A DNA stretch of 64,000 nucleotides from contig NZ_WXYO01000004.1 of NCBI RefSeq assembly GCF_009901585.1, forward strand, positions 248,001 to 312,000. The letters run 5' to 3'. Under the pieces are notes generated by a model. The model searched no databases. It worked only from the letters and a program-made list of their open reading frames with translations, and had not been told where the DNA came from. Source of the stretch: Poritiphilus flavus (GTDB lineage: Bacteria; Bacteroidota; Bacteroidia; Flavobacteriales; Flavobacteriaceae). The translations under genes and the position numbers were made by a program. Shown here piece after piece: positions 17,205-26,276 of the stretch; the stretch's first letter is position 1; every line of letters begins with the position of its first letter.

Positions 17205-19265
17205 TTAAAAATCGATCAGGTTGAGGTAATCTTCCAGGTTGGTATATCCATCGTTATTCCTGTCCTGACTTCCATCGTCCGGATTGTTTGGATCCAGGCT
17301 TTGAGCAAGTTCCCAGGCATCGGGCATTCCGTCTCTGTCTGAATCATAACCCTGAGGATGTGTGGCTACCGGTGTATTGCTAACAGTTTCCCAGAACGCC
17401 TGATAATGTTGAGTAGCAGGGATTTCAGTAACGCTTCCGTAAGTGTAAGGTACCGGGTCGTCATTCCTTACCCTGGTTATATACATCTCATCTACATTAT
17501 CCTGTTCCCATATTACATTTCCGCTACCGTCCAGCCTTTTATTGGATCCTACATCATCAAGGACATTATCAAAAGCTACTCCGGCAGATTTCAATGGGAA
17601 ATCAGGCCCTAGCATACTAAAGGGTGACTGAGCCTGGAAATCACGTGGTGCCGGCCTGGTATCGTTCAGGTCATACCAAGTGCCACCATAACTCCAGCTA
17701 CCAAAAGTAGTCCAGGTAAACCAGTTGTCCGCGTCCGGATCCGTAAGCACGTCAGGCAGTACCAGATTACCCCTGGTGTGGATCTGTGGTATGTTACCTC
17801 CATGGTGATGATCCACCTTGTGCATCTGGTTTTCATAAACCCCGTGTTTCTGCCTGAGGTAAACATTATTGATATGGTTGAGCAAGATACTTCCCTGGGT
17901 ACGGATTAGTCTGAAATTCCAGTTGTATACTACATTGTTTACGACATCCACACGGCCGTTGGAATTCACATTCGGGAATCTGTGGCTGATGTTGTAGAAG
18001 AGCGAATTCAACATACTGAAATTATCAGAGTTTGCCGGGGTATCGCTATCCCCGAGCAGGGCCGCGGTTTTTCCTTCTGCGATCAGCATTCTTTGAAAAG
18101 TGGAATTTCGGGTAAGGATCCCGCCCATACTCGCAACTTCGTCAGTTCCCCATGAAACGGAAACGTGGTCAAAGATGTAATTCGTACAATTTGCCACCCT
18201 AAGGCCGTCCTGTTCAATGGCCTGATATCTTGGGCGCACCCTGATATATCTGACAATCACATTATCACATCCGTCAAACTGGGTCCTGGCCCCCGTAAGG
18301 GTGATCCCGCCTTCCGGTGCGGTATGTCCGGCTATGGTCAGGTCTCCATTTTTAATGTTCAAGGTGGTTTGAAGGTTGATCGTACCGGAAACATCGAAAA
18401 CGACAATTCGCGGTCCGCTGGCGTATACGGCTTCCCTGAGGCTTCCGGGTCCGGTATCGTTCAGGTTTGTAACATGTATCACTCTGCCTCCTCGTCCGCC
18501 GGTGGCGTAGGCTCCACCTCCGTAGGCTGAGGGGAATGCTTTTAACTCACCGTAATCGATAGGCTCATCAGATGGTGGTAGCTCTTCCTCTCCTTCATCC
18601 ACAGGCTCCTCTTCCTGAATTACCGGATCTTCGGTACCGTAATAGGTAACAACCAATTTTGGAGAAAGATCATCCAAAGGGTGTTCTTTGGAAGCAAAAG
18701 CCAGGTCGTTTCCGGTACTGTGCGTGAGTACAAGAGTAAGCTTTTCCGCGCTAAGATCTTCTGTTGTGAGATCTACCTCCTGGGTGGAACCCATGGCATA
18801 GGATTGATTAATGCTTCCCAGCACAGCCTCTATGCCCGGGGCGCTGTTCTCATCTAGTGTCTCTTCCGTCCAGTCGTTAGATGTACCTTTATTTACTTCA
18901 ATAAGTCCATCCCCGTCATCGGCGTTAATGGTAAACTGTAACTTGGCTGATTTAATATCCCCTGGCAGACCGCTTAGATCGAACATGAGGTAACTTGTTC
19001 TGTAATCTTCCTGTAATCTTATGATGGATTGATCAAAGGAAGTGCCACCCTGAAGGTAGACGTCATTGATAGGGGTAAAGGCGAAGATCCTGGTTCCGGG
19101 CTCATCGCCTTCTTCGCCAACGTTTCTTTCTCTTTCTTCTAAAGAGCCATTTTCATTCAATACGATGTCATTGAACAAGTCAGTGTCCTTGCTACACGAA
19201 ATGATAATCTGAAATATAAGACAAAAGAGCACCAAACAAATGATGTTTTTGGGGGGAAATGTCAT
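17205..19265 (-). CDS. Lipoprotein with DNRLRE domain and PL1-like pectate-lyase fold
   Basis: Lipoprotein of 686 residues. The signal peptide ends at Cys24 (IISC). A DNRLRE/CBM96-like domain (about 55-210) is followed by an acidic Pro/Glu linker, a pectate-lyase-like beta-helix (about 243-620) and a C-terminal calcium-binding thrombospondin-3-like segment, DSDRDGMPDAWE plus DRNNDGYTNLEDY. The helix starts GGAYATGGRGG, VIHVTNLNDTGPGSLREAV, then GCDNVIVRYIRVRP and NYIFDHVSVSWGTDE, the order seen in family PL1 lyases. These cleave uronic-acid polymers by beta-elimination. The locus makes UDP-GlcA and probably UDP-GalA, so the protein may cut the cell's own polymer or related external pectin. 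It is closely related in its N-terminal half to the downstream lipoprotein and shares an upstream motif with it. Confidence 0.85.
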   Translation of the reverse strand: MTFPPKNIICLVLFCLIFQIIISCSKDTDLFNDIVLNENGSLEERERNVGEEGDEPGTRIFAFTPINDVYLQGGTSFDQSIIRLQEDYRTSYLMFDLSGLPGDIKSAKLQFTINADDGDGLIEVNKGTSNDWTEETLDENSAPGIEAVLGSINQSYAMGSTQEVDLTTEDLSAEKLTLVLTHSTGNDLAFASKEHPLDDLSPKLVVTYYGTEDPVIQEEEPVDEGEEELPPSDEPIDYGELKAFPSAYGGGAYATGGRGGRVIHVTNLNDTGPGSLREAVYASGPRIVVFDVSGTINLQTTLNIKNGDLTIAGHTAPEGGITLTGARTQFDGCDNVIVRYIRVRPRYQAIEQDGLRVANCTNYIFDHVSVSWGTDEVASMGGILTRNSTFQRMLIAEGKTAALLGDSDTPANSDNFSMLNSLFYNISHRFPNVNSNGRVDVVNNVVYNWNFRLIRTQGSILLNHINNVYLRQKHGVYENQMHKVDHHHGGNIPQIHTRGNLVLPDVLTDPDADNWFTWTTFGSWSYGGTWYDLNDTRPAPRDFQAQSPFSMLGPDFPLKSAGVAFDNVLDDVGSNKRLDGSGNVIWEQDNVDEMYITRVRNDDPVPYTYGSVTEIPATQHYQAFWETVSNTPVATHPQGYDSDRDGMPDAWELAQSLDPNNPDDGSQDRNNDGYTNLEDYLNLIDF

Positions 19266-19662
19266 AAGTAGGTTTAAGATTTAGGTTAACTAGTAATTTT
19301 TGGGCATTTAAAAATATTTAAAAAATTAAACATTATCGATAAAGCAACACTTATTTTCGATGAAAAGCATCGTTTTTAACAAAGATGCCGGTTTTTAGGC
19401 CACATTGTAATCTATTACGGCTGTTGTAAAGCTTTAGATTACCGTTGAATTGATTTTAACATTAATTAGGAATTTAATCGATGAACTGCACTTTTTTTTA
19501 AGAATTCCACATGGATGGACTTACTTTAATTAGGAAAAGGATTCTTTTAAGTGCTTCAGCGGAAAGAGATCAATATATTATAAGGTATACCAGGAGCAGG
19601 GCAAATGATCAGACCTTTGCAGATGGAATAAACCTGAAGGTTTGGCTATAAAGACGGGAAGT
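19266..19662. other. Intergenic region upstream of lyase-like lipoprotein gene
   Basis: This AT-rich gap of 397 bp holds the second copy of the shared motif (19454-19491) and a small perfect inverted repeat, cgatg-aaaag-catcg at 19358-19372, followed on the plus strand by five T. Nothing on the plus strand ends nearby, so it is more likely an operator or leader structure for the leftward gene. No gene was seen. Confidence 0.5.
19454..19491 (-). promoter_or_regulatory. Bipartite upstream motif, copy 2
   Basis: It contains atcgatgaactgcac (19477-19491) preceded by ttttaacatt, matching the copy at 16863-16901 in both parts with a one-base difference in spacing. It lies about 212 bp upstream of the PL1-like lipoprotein gene. 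Conservation of two separated blocks in otherwise unlike intergenic DNA argues for a regulatory site common to both lipoproteins. Confidence 0.5.
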
Positions 19663-20952
19663 TTACAGGCGTCCGCTAATTCCTTCTCCGGAAAGAACGC
19701 CCTTAACATCGTAAAGAATGCCTTTGGGCCTAAGCAGTGCTTCAAAATTGAGATCGGAGAACTGCTTATGGGCAACTGCGAGTATCACCGCATCGAAGTC
19801 CGGTTGAAGCTGCAATTCCCTGGTTACAGAGAGCCCGTATTCCTTTTGTACTTCCACGGGATCGCTCCAGGGGTCATAGATGCTGACATCCGAACCATAG
19901 CTTTGCAGATCGTAAATAACATCAACTACTTTCGTATTGCGTACGTCAGGGCAGTTTTCCTTAAAAGTGATCCCAAGAACCAGAATTTTAGACTTGCGAA
20001 CCATTATGTCGTTCCGGACCATAAGTTTTACCACTTCGGTAGCGACATATTTCCCCATACTGTCATTCATTCGCCGGCCGGCCAGGATGATTTCAGGATG
20101 ATACCCAAATTCCTGTGCTTTCTGAGCCAAATAATAGGGATCAACACCAATACAATGACCTCCCACCAGGCCGGGCTTAAAGGGAAGAAAGTTCCATTTG
20201 GTACCGGCAGCCTTAAGCACCTCATGGGTATCAATTTCCATTAGGTTAAAGATCTTTGCCAGTTCATTGACAAAGGCAATATTGATATCTCGTTGAGAAT
20301 TCTCGATGACCTTGGCCGCTTCCGCCACCTTGATAGAGGGGGCCAGGTGAGTGCCGGCGGTAATTACCGAAGCGTACAATTCGTCTATTTGCTTCCCGAC
20401 TTCCGGAGTAGAGCCAGAGGTTACTTTTAGGATCTTATCCACCGTATGTTCTTTGTCTCCGGGATTGATACGCTCAGGAGAGTAACCGGCAAAAAAGTCC
20501 TGATTGAATCGCAATCCGCTAACCCTTTCCAGAACAGGTACACATTCCTCTTCGGTAACTCCCGGGTAAACTGTAGATTCGTAAATGACAATGTCTCCTT
20601 TCTTCAGCACCTGACCCACAGTTTCACTGGCCTTATATAGCGGCACTAATACAGGACGGTGGGTACTGTCTACCGGTGTGGGAACGGTAACGATATAATA
20701 ATTACAATCGGAGAGATCTTCTATTTCGAAGGTACAGTAGAGGCCGGTTTCCATATCCGCAGACTGCTTCAAAACAACCTGCAATGCCTCATCAGATACT
20801 TCCATGGTACTATCTGTACCCGATTGTAATTCCCGAACCCTTTCTTCATTGATGTCAAAACCTATCACAGGGTATTTTGTAGCGAAAAGACGGGCCAGGG
20901 GTAAACCTACATATCCCAGGCCAATTACGGCAATTTTGTTGTTGTTTGTCAT
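19663..20952 (-). CDS. UDP-N-acetylhexosamine 6-dehydrogenase (TviB/WbpO-like)
   Basis: NAD-dependent enzyme of 429 residues oxidising C6 of a UDP-HexNAc to the uronic acid. Its Rossmann start is KIAVIGLGYVGLPLARLF. PTPVDSTHRPVLVPLY and YESTVYPGVTEEECVPVL are typical of the WecC/TviB/WbpO group. The active-site cysteine lies in PGLVGGHCIGVDPYYLAQKA, and SPERINPGDKEHT also fits the TviB/WbpO clade. It is distinct from the UDP-glucose dehydrogenase at 23276. With the WbpP/TviC-like epimerase immediately upstream in the transcript it would give UDP-GlcNAcA or UDP-GalNAcA. Which isomer is oxidised in vivo cannot be told. The 180-bp gap to the previous gene shows no terminator. Confidence 0.92.
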   Translation of the reverse strand: MTNNNKIAVIGLGYVGLPLARLFATKYPVIGFDINEERVRELQSGTDSTMEVSDEALQVVLKQSADMETGLYCTFEIEDLSDCNYYIVTVPTPVDSTHRPVLVPLYKASETVGQVLKKGDIVIYESTVYPGVTEEECVPVLERVSGLRFNQDFFAGYSPERINPGDKEHTVDKILKVTSGSTPEVGKQIDELYASVITAGTHLAPSIKVAEAAKVIENSQRDINIAFVNELAKIFNLMEIDTHEVLKAAGTKWNFLPFKPGLVGGHCIGVDPYYLAQKAQEFGYHPEIILAGRRMNDSMGKYVATEVVKLMVRNDIMVRKSKILVLGITFKENCPDVRNTKVVDVIYDLQSYGSDVSIYDPWSDPVEVQKEYGLSVTRELQLQPDFDAVILAVAHKQFSDLNFEALLRPKGILYDVKGVLSGEGISGRL

Positions 20953-21133
20953 GCGACGGAAGCGTTTTCTTGGCTTCTTCGTTTGCTGCCACTATAGCAC
21001 CTGATCACTGCTGGAATGTTCTCCCGCTAACGGTCGGATTGTGGCAGCCTGTTACCAATTGATATCAAAATGCGACAAAAGTACTAAAGATATTGGTTAT
21101 TTGAGGCGTGGAGGGATTCAGATCGGACAAAAC

Positions 21134-22135
21134 TTAGCTGATCCTCTCCAAATTTGCCCAATACCAGGCCACGGCTTCCTTTAGTCCTTCTTCCATACTG
21201 AACCTGGGATCGTACCCCAGTAGCCTCTTCGCTTTTTCAATGGAAGCCAGGGAGTGCGGGACGTCCCCTTTGCGTTCCGGGCCGTGAATCACCGCAATAT
21301 CCTTTATTTCGGCATCAAATTCAGACAGGTATAGTTTTAGCAATCGCACCAACTCGTTAAGATCCGTACGCTCTCCAAAGGCAACATTGTAAACCGTATT
21401 TACCGCTTCTGCTGAATCTGCCGTAATGGAGCGGATATTAGCTTCAATTACATTATCTATATAAGTAAAATCCCTGGAGAAACTTCCATCGCCATTGATG
21501 GTAGGGGATTGGTGGCCGATGAGTTGCAATACAAATTTTGGGATCACGGCTGCATAGGCCCCGTTGGGATCCTGTTGCCTTCCAAAAACATTAAAATAGC
21601 GCAGGCCGATAGTTTCAAGGCCATAAGTTTTGTTGAAGACATCCGCATACAGTTCATTTACGTATTTGGTGATCGCATAGGGAGAAAGCGGCTTGCCGAT
21701 CACTTCTTCCACCTTGGGCATGGATTTGGAATCCCCGTATGTAGAGGAACTCGCGGCATAGACCAGTCTTTTTACCCCGGAATCTCGTGCCGCTACCAAC
21801 ATATTCAGAAAGCCGGAAACGTTAACCTCATTACTTGTGATAGGGTCGTTTATGGATCTCGGGACGCTCCCTAGCGCCGCCTGATGCAATACGTAGTCCG
21901 CATCCTTACATGCCTCCATGCAATCTCCCAAATTGCGGATATCCCCCTCAATAAAACGAAATTCCGGATGAGATTCAAAGGGAGCTATATTGGATCTTTT
22001 GCCTGTTGCAAAGTTGTCCAGGCAAATCACTTTATTGCCATTTTGTAATAACCATTGGCAAAGGTTAGACCCGATAAACCCGGCACCGCCTGTAACCAGT
22101 ACGGTATGGATTGGGTCAAGTTTAAAATTTGTCAT
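21134..22135 (-). CDS. UDP-N-acetylglucosamine 4-epimerase (WbpP/TviC-like)
   Basis: Extended short-chain dehydrogenase of 333 residues interconverting UDP-GlcNAc/GalNAc or their uronic acids. It begins HTVLVTGGAGFIGSNLCQWL. The catalytic set is SSSTYGD plus YAITKYVNELYA (YxxxK). HQAALGSVPRSINDP and LRYFNVFGRQQDPNGAYAAV are characteristic of the WbpP/TviC/Gne group 3 epimerases rather than GalE. The gene is upstream of the matching 6-dehydrogenase, the same pairing as in Vi antigen and Pseudomonas O6 loci, so a UDP-GalNAcA route is likely. Confidence 0.92.
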   Translation of the reverse strand: MTNFKLDPIHTVLVTGGAGFIGSNLCQWLLQNGNKVICLDNFATGKRSNIAPFESHPEFRFIEGDIRNLGDCMEACKDADYVLHQAALGSVPRSINDPITSNEVNVSGFLNMLVAARDSGVKRLVYAASSSTYGDSKSMPKVEEVIGKPLSPYAITKYVNELYADVFNKTYGLETIGLRYFNVFGRQQDPNGAYAAVIPKFVLQLIGHQSPTINGDGSFSRDFTYIDNVIEANIRSITADSAEAVNTVYNVAFGERTDLNELVRLLKLYLSEFDAEIKDIAVIHGPERKGDVPHSLASIEKAKRLLGYDPRFSMEEGLKEAVAWYWANLERIS

Positions 22136-22244
22136 TGAGGTTTATAGTAATACGGATTTTCAAATTCTTTGTGTTCGGCCAAAAGTTCCTGTCGGTTCTT
22201 TCTCCATCAGGCGATATCACTTTCTGTCGTTGCCTGTTGCAAAA

Positions 22245-23279
22245 CTACGAAACCGTTTTACCATAATAGTCCAGATACCAATCTATAAATGATTTGACAC
22301 CGATAGACACGTCCGTATTAGGTTGATAGTCGTAGTCCGCGATCAGGTCGTCCACATTTGCCCAGGTCTTTTCAACGTCTCCGGGTTGAATGGGTAGCAT
22401 TTCCTTTTGGGCTTCCTTACCCAGGTTCTGTTCTATCTGCTGAATGAAATCCATAAGTTTTACAGAATTGTTATTACCTATATTGTACAATCTGTATTTA
22501 TCAGCCTGGGCCAGGGAAGCGGTTTCCTGGTTCATGATCCTTGCCACACCCTCAACGATATCATCTATATAGGTAAAATCACGTTCCATCTTGCCGTAAT
22601 TAAAGACCTTGATGGGTTTGTCATTCACTATGGCTTCGGTAAACAGGAACATGGCCATATCAGGTCTTCCCCAGGGTCCGTAAACCGTAAAGAAGCGCAA
22701 TCCTGTGGTTGGGATATCGAACAAATGGCTATAGGTATGGGCCATAAGCTCATTACTCTTTTTAGTGGCGGCGTACAAACTTATCGGATTGTCCACATTG
22801 TGTTCCACCTTAAAAGGTATTTCCTTATTCAGGCCATATACGCTGGAGCTACTGGCATAGACCAGGTGCTTGATCTTATGATTTCGGCAACATTCCAGGA
22901 TATTGAGAAAACCCACGAGGTTGCTATCTACATAGGCTTCGGGGTTCTCCAGACTGTAACGAACTCCAGCCTGGGCGGCAAGGTTACACACCTTGTCAAA
23001 GTGCTCAGTACCGAATAAGAGTGGAAGAGCATTCCTGTCTTCCAGGTTCATACGTACAAAAGAAAAACTATCCGGGTGAAGACTGCTTACCACCGGTTTG
23101 TTGAAAACTTCGGCCTTTTCTCTGGCTATTCCCAATTGTTTCAGGCGATCGTACTTGAGGGAGACATCGTAGTAGTCGTTGATATTATCAAGCCCCACTA
23201 CCTTGTGTCCCTGCTTCAAGAGCAGTTCACAGAGATGGTATCCAATAAAACCGGCCGCACCAGTTACCAGAATTTTCAT
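22245..23279 (-). CDS. UDP-glucuronate 4-epimerase
   Basis: Extended SDR of 344 residues that converts UDP-GlcA to UDP-GalA. It has [74 protein letters not shown] (YxxxK) and [15 protein letters not shown], the last two being marks of the CapI/GlcA-epimerase family. Its start overlaps the ugd stop by 4 bases, so substrate maker and user are translationally coupled. The product feeds the uronic-acid-rich polymer predicted for this locus. Confidence 0.93.
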   Translation of the reverse strand: MKILVTGAAGFIGYHLCELLLKQGHKVVGLDNINDYYDVSLKYDRLKQLGIAREKAEVFNKPVVSSLHPDSFSFVRMNLEDRNALPLLFGTEHFDKVCNLAAQAGVRYSLENPEAYVDSNLVGFLNILECCRNHKIKHLVYASSSSVYGLNKEIPFKVEHNVDNPISLYAATKKSNELMAHTYSHLFDIPTTGLRFFTVYGPWGRPDMAMFLFTEAIVNDKPIKVFNYGKMERDFTYIDDIVEGVARIMNQETASLAQADKYRLYNIGNNNSVKLMDFIQQIEQNLGKEAQKEMLPIQPGDVEKTWANVDDLIADYDYQPNTDVSIGVKSFIDWYLDYYGKTVS

Positions 23280-24673
23280 GACTGGCCTATTTTGTAATAC
23301 TTAAAGCCAAGTTCGTTCATTTTATCGCTATCCAGCAGTCGTCTTCCATCAAACACAAAAGCCGGTTTCAACATGGCCTCATATACTTTTTGCCAATCGT
23401 ATTCCTTAAACTCATCCCATTCGGTAAGAATAGCAATGGCGTGAGCTTCCTTTGCAGCTTCCATAGGGTCCGTTACCACCTTAAGCAGACGTCGGTTCTC
23501 CTGTGGATCCCTTGTTTTTAGATAATCGAGATCTGCATAGATAGTTTCCTCAGTTACTTTAGGGTCGTAAACCACTATCTCCGCCTGTTCGTCAAGAAGC
23601 GCGTCAGCCACATAGATAGCGGCGGATTCACGGGTATCGTTGGTGTCCTTCTTAAAGGCCCAGCCGTAAAAAGCGATCTTTTTTCCGGAGACCGTATTAT
23701 ATAATGTACTGATGATATTTTCTGCGAAACGCCTTTTTTGGTAGTCGTTCATAATGATCACCTGCTCCCAGTAATCCGCTACTTCCTCCAAGCCAAAACT
23801 TCTGGAGATATACACCAGGTTAAGGATATCTTTCTGGAAACAAGATCCACCAAAACCTACGGAGGCGTTTAAGAATTTAGGTCCTATCCTGCTGTCAAAA
23901 CCAATGGCCCTGGAAACCTCGGCCACATTGGCATCGGTTTTCTCACAAAGGGCCGAAATGGAATTTATAGAGGAAACCCTTTGAGCGAGAAAGGCGTTGG
24001 CCACAAGCTTGGAAAGCTCGGAAGACCAAACATTGGTCTGAAGTATACGCTCTTTGGGGAGCCAGTGTTCATATACACTGCTAAGGGCATCCTTTGCTTC
24101 CTGTCCGGCCTCGGTCTCTGCACCGCCGATCAGGACGCGGTCTGCATTTAATAAATCGTCAATTGCCGTTCCTTCAGCCAGGAATTCCGGGTTGGAAAGG
24201 ATCTCAAAATTAACCCCGTTACCCGTGTTCTCAAGTATACTCTTTATTGCTTCGGCCGTTCTAACCGGAAGTGTTGATTTTTCAACTACGATCTTATCTG
24301 TCTTGGCCACCCTTGCGATATCTCGGGCGCAGAGTTCTATAAATTTTAGATCTGCGGCTTGTCCTTTTCCCTTTCCATAGGTCTTGGTAGGGGTGTTCAC
24401 GGAGATGAAGATCATTTCAGACTCGTCTATGGCCTGATCCACCTCAGTGGAGAAAAACAGATTTCGATCCCGGGCCTCACCGACGATCTCTTTAAGTCCT
24501 GGTTCGTAAACAGGAAGTTTATCCAGATCTTCGCTGTTCCAGAGCGCGATCCTTTCTTTGTTAATGTCTACCACAGTAACCTTAATTTCAGGGCATTGTT
24601 GTGCGATCACGGACATGGTAGGGCCGCCCACATAACCCGCTCCTATACAGCAAATTTTGTTTATTTTCTTCAT
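23276..24673 (-). CDS. ugd: UDP-glucose 6-dehydrogenase, animal-type
   Basis: Oxidises UDP-glucose to UDP-glucuronate with two NAD+. It has 465 residues, the length of the eukaryote-like UGDH group that Bacteroidota often use. The N-terminal Rossmann motif is [49 protein letters not shown] and the catalytic-cysteine loop [17 protein letters not shown] are all intact, and [20 protein letters not shown] is near the C-terminus. It is the first gene of the leftward cluster, next to the divergent intergenic region at 24674-25150, and is coupled to the UDP-GlcA 4-epimerase gene. Confidence 0.95.
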   Translation of the reverse strand: MKKINKICCIGAGYVGGPTMSVIAQQCPEIKVTVVDINKERIALWNSEDLDKLPVYEPGLKEIVGEARDRNLFFSTEVDQAIDESEMIFISVNTPTKTYGKGKGQAADLKFIELCARDIARVAKTDKIVVEKSTLPVRTAEAIKSILENTGNGVNFEILSNPEFLAEGTAIDDLLNADRVLIGGAETEAGQEAKDALSSVYEHWLPKERILQTNVWSSELSKLVANAFLAQRVSSINSISALCEKTDANVAEVSRAIGFDSRIGPKFLNASVGFGGSCFQKDILNLVYISRSFGLEEVADYWEQVIIMNDYQKRRFAENIISTLYNTVSGKKIAFYGWAFKKDTNDTRESAAIYVADALLDEQAEIVVYDPKVTEETIYADLDYLKTRDPQENRRLLKVVTDPMEAAKEAHAIAILTEWDEFKEYDWQKVYEAMLKPAFVFDGRRLLDSDKMNELGFKYYKIGQS

Positions 24674-25150
24674 TTTGATTTAAGGGTAAAACTAATATGG
24701 CGCAAAGATTATAAAATATTTTTGGAAGCTTCGACACAATGCTGCCAAAAGCACCTATTTGTATGTCAAATTGCACAATCGGGTTGAAAATCTTATGGTA
24801 GCAGGAATTTTGCGCACTACGAGTCATCAGTCCGAATTAGCCGTTTAAAGCATGGCCTTGCTTCAGCTGTTTTGACTCAATTCAGAAATTCTCCCTGCTT
24901 TAACGATAAAATTATCCCTTTAACGAAATATATTCGGGATTTTACTTTGTGAATTCTGATAAGTTGTACTTTTACTCAACAGATGCAGCCTGACTTTGAG
25001 ATTTTTGAAATTTTTCTGCTATATATTTAGTATATTGTATGTTGCAGAATCCGGAATAAACATATATTACTCTCTTAGTTTACCGGAATTCATTTGCCGA
25101 GATAAGTAGTTGAAGGGATAGGGCTGACATTAATTTAAAATAGTTAACCA
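24674..25150. other. Divergent promoter region of the polysaccharide locus
   Basis: This 477-bp gap separates ugd (leftward) from the aminotransferase gene (rightward), so promoters for both arms of the locus should be here. A candidate rightward promoter is listed separately. On the minus strand AATCTTTG (plus 24703-24710) is one base off the -7 consensus and about 30 bases before ugd, but a -33 element is not clear. No gene was seen. Confidence 0.55.
24995..25029 (+). promoter_or_regulatory. Candidate flavobacterial promoter for the rightward arm
   Basis: TTTG (24995-24998), 23 bases, then TATATTTA (25022-25029), seven of eight matches to TTG-N17-23-TAnnTTTG. It lies about 120 bp upstream of the aminotransferase start. 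The spacing is at the upper limit. Confidence 0.35.
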
Positions 25151-26275
25151 TTGGTAACCGCAACGAAAATTTGGCTTTCCTCTCCCCATATGGGAAGCAA
25201 TGAACAAGCCTACGTTCAAGAGGCATTCGACAGCAACTGGGTGGCACCCCTGGGGCCAAATGTAAATTTGTTTGAAAAGGCTCTGGAAGATTACGTACAG
25301 GAAGATGTACATGTAGCCGCACTGAGTTCGGGAACTGCTGCGATCCATCTTGCCCTTGAATTGCTGGGTGTTACTTCAGGTGACCTGGTTTTATGCCAAA
25401 GTTTTACTTTTTCCGCTTCCGCAAACCCCATTTTATATTTAGGCGCTCAGCCCGTTTTTATAGATAGTGAGGAAAAGACATGGAATATGTCTCCGGAATT
25501 ACTGGAAAAAGCGATCCTGGATTGTTCAGCCAAAGGGAAAAAGCCCAAGGCTATCGTCGCGGTACACCTCTATGGCATGCCCTATATGGCAGACGAGATT
25601 ACCGCTATTGGAAAAAAATACAATATCCCAATTATAGAAGACAGCGCCGAAGCACTAGGTAGCAAGTACAAAGGAAAGAATTGCAGTAGCCTTGGAGATC
25701 TTGGAATTTTGTCCTTCAACGGCAATAAAATAATTACCACCTCCGGTGGCGGGGCCCTGGTAAGTAAAAATTTGGAGCACAAGCAAAGAGCGGTATTCCT
25801 GGCTACTCAGGCCCGGGATAATGCTCCTCACTATCAGCATTCGGTAGTGGGATATAATTATCGTATGAGCAATGTTCTCGCCGGAATAGGCAGAGGACAG
25901 ATGGAGGTCCTGGAAGAGCGGGTGAAAGCGAGAAGGGCCAATCACGAATTTTACAAGCAACATCTGGAACATATATCCGGCATTACTTTCCTCGCCGAGC
26001 CTGAAGGATTCTTTTCCAACAGGTGGTTGAGTTGTATACTATTGCCGGATTACGAAACAAGAGAAAAAATAAGATTGGCGCTGTTGGAGGATGATATTGA
26101 GTCCAGACCACTTTGGAAACCCATGCATATGCAACCGGTGTTCGAAGCGAATCTGTCTTATACCAACGGAGTCTCAGAAAATCTGTTCGAAAGAGGACTA
26201 TGCCTCCCGAGCGGATCCAATTTAGTAGAGGAAGATCTGAAAAGAATCCTGGCCCTAATCCTCAAAACAATTTAG
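25151..26275 (+). CDS. PLP-dependent DegT/DnrJ aminotransferase, PglE-like
   Basis: Sugar aminotransferase of the DegT/DnrJ/EryC1/StrS family, 374 residues, adding an amino group at C4 of a UDP-4-keto-6-deoxy-HexNAc. The conserved start WLSSPHMGSNEQAYVQEAF precedes the first in-frame ATG, and an in-frame stop lies at 25145. TTG at 25151 is therefore the only start that keeps it intact. Further landmarks are SSGTAAIHLALELLG, DSAEALGS and SFNGNKIITTSGGGAL, with Lys193 as the PLP Schiff-base lysine. Sequence and the adjacent PglF-like dehydratase gene (one base gap) suggest a UDP-bacillosamine or QuiNAc4N precursor pathway. The acetyltransferase (PglD) is not in the window. Confidence 0.9.
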   Translation: MVTATKIWLSSPHMGSNEQAYVQEAFDSNWVAPLGPNVNLFEKALEDYVQEDVHVAALSSGTAAIHLALELLGVTSGDLVLCQSFTFSASANPILYLGAQPVFIDSEEKTWNMSPELLEKAILDCSAKGKKPKAIVAVHLYGMPYMADEITAIGKKYNIPIIEDSAEALGSKYKGKNCSSLGDLGILSFNGNKIITTSGGGALVSKNLEHKQRAVFLATQARDNAPHYQHSVVGYNYRMSNVLAGIGRGQMEVLEERVKARRANHEFYKQHLEHISGITFLAEPEGFFSNRWLSCILLPDYETREKIRLALLEDDIESRPLWKPMHMQPVFEANLSYTNGVSENLFERGLCLPSGSNLVEEDLKRILALILKTI

Positions 26276-26276
26276 C

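Noticed and set aside
19358-19377. Inverted repeat followed by T-run read as a plus-strand terminator
   Set aside because: No plus-strand gene ends nearby, so it is more likely an operator or leader structure of the leftward lipoprotein gene.
19629-19642. aaacct-ga-aggttt palindrome as terminator of the 6-dehydrogenase gene
   Set aside because: The loop is too small for a full stem and no T-tract follows on the minus strand.
22407-23018. 203-codon plus-strand frame opposite the UDP-glucuronate epimerase gene
   Set aside because: The minus-strand gene has all catalytic motifs, and the plus-strand product has none.
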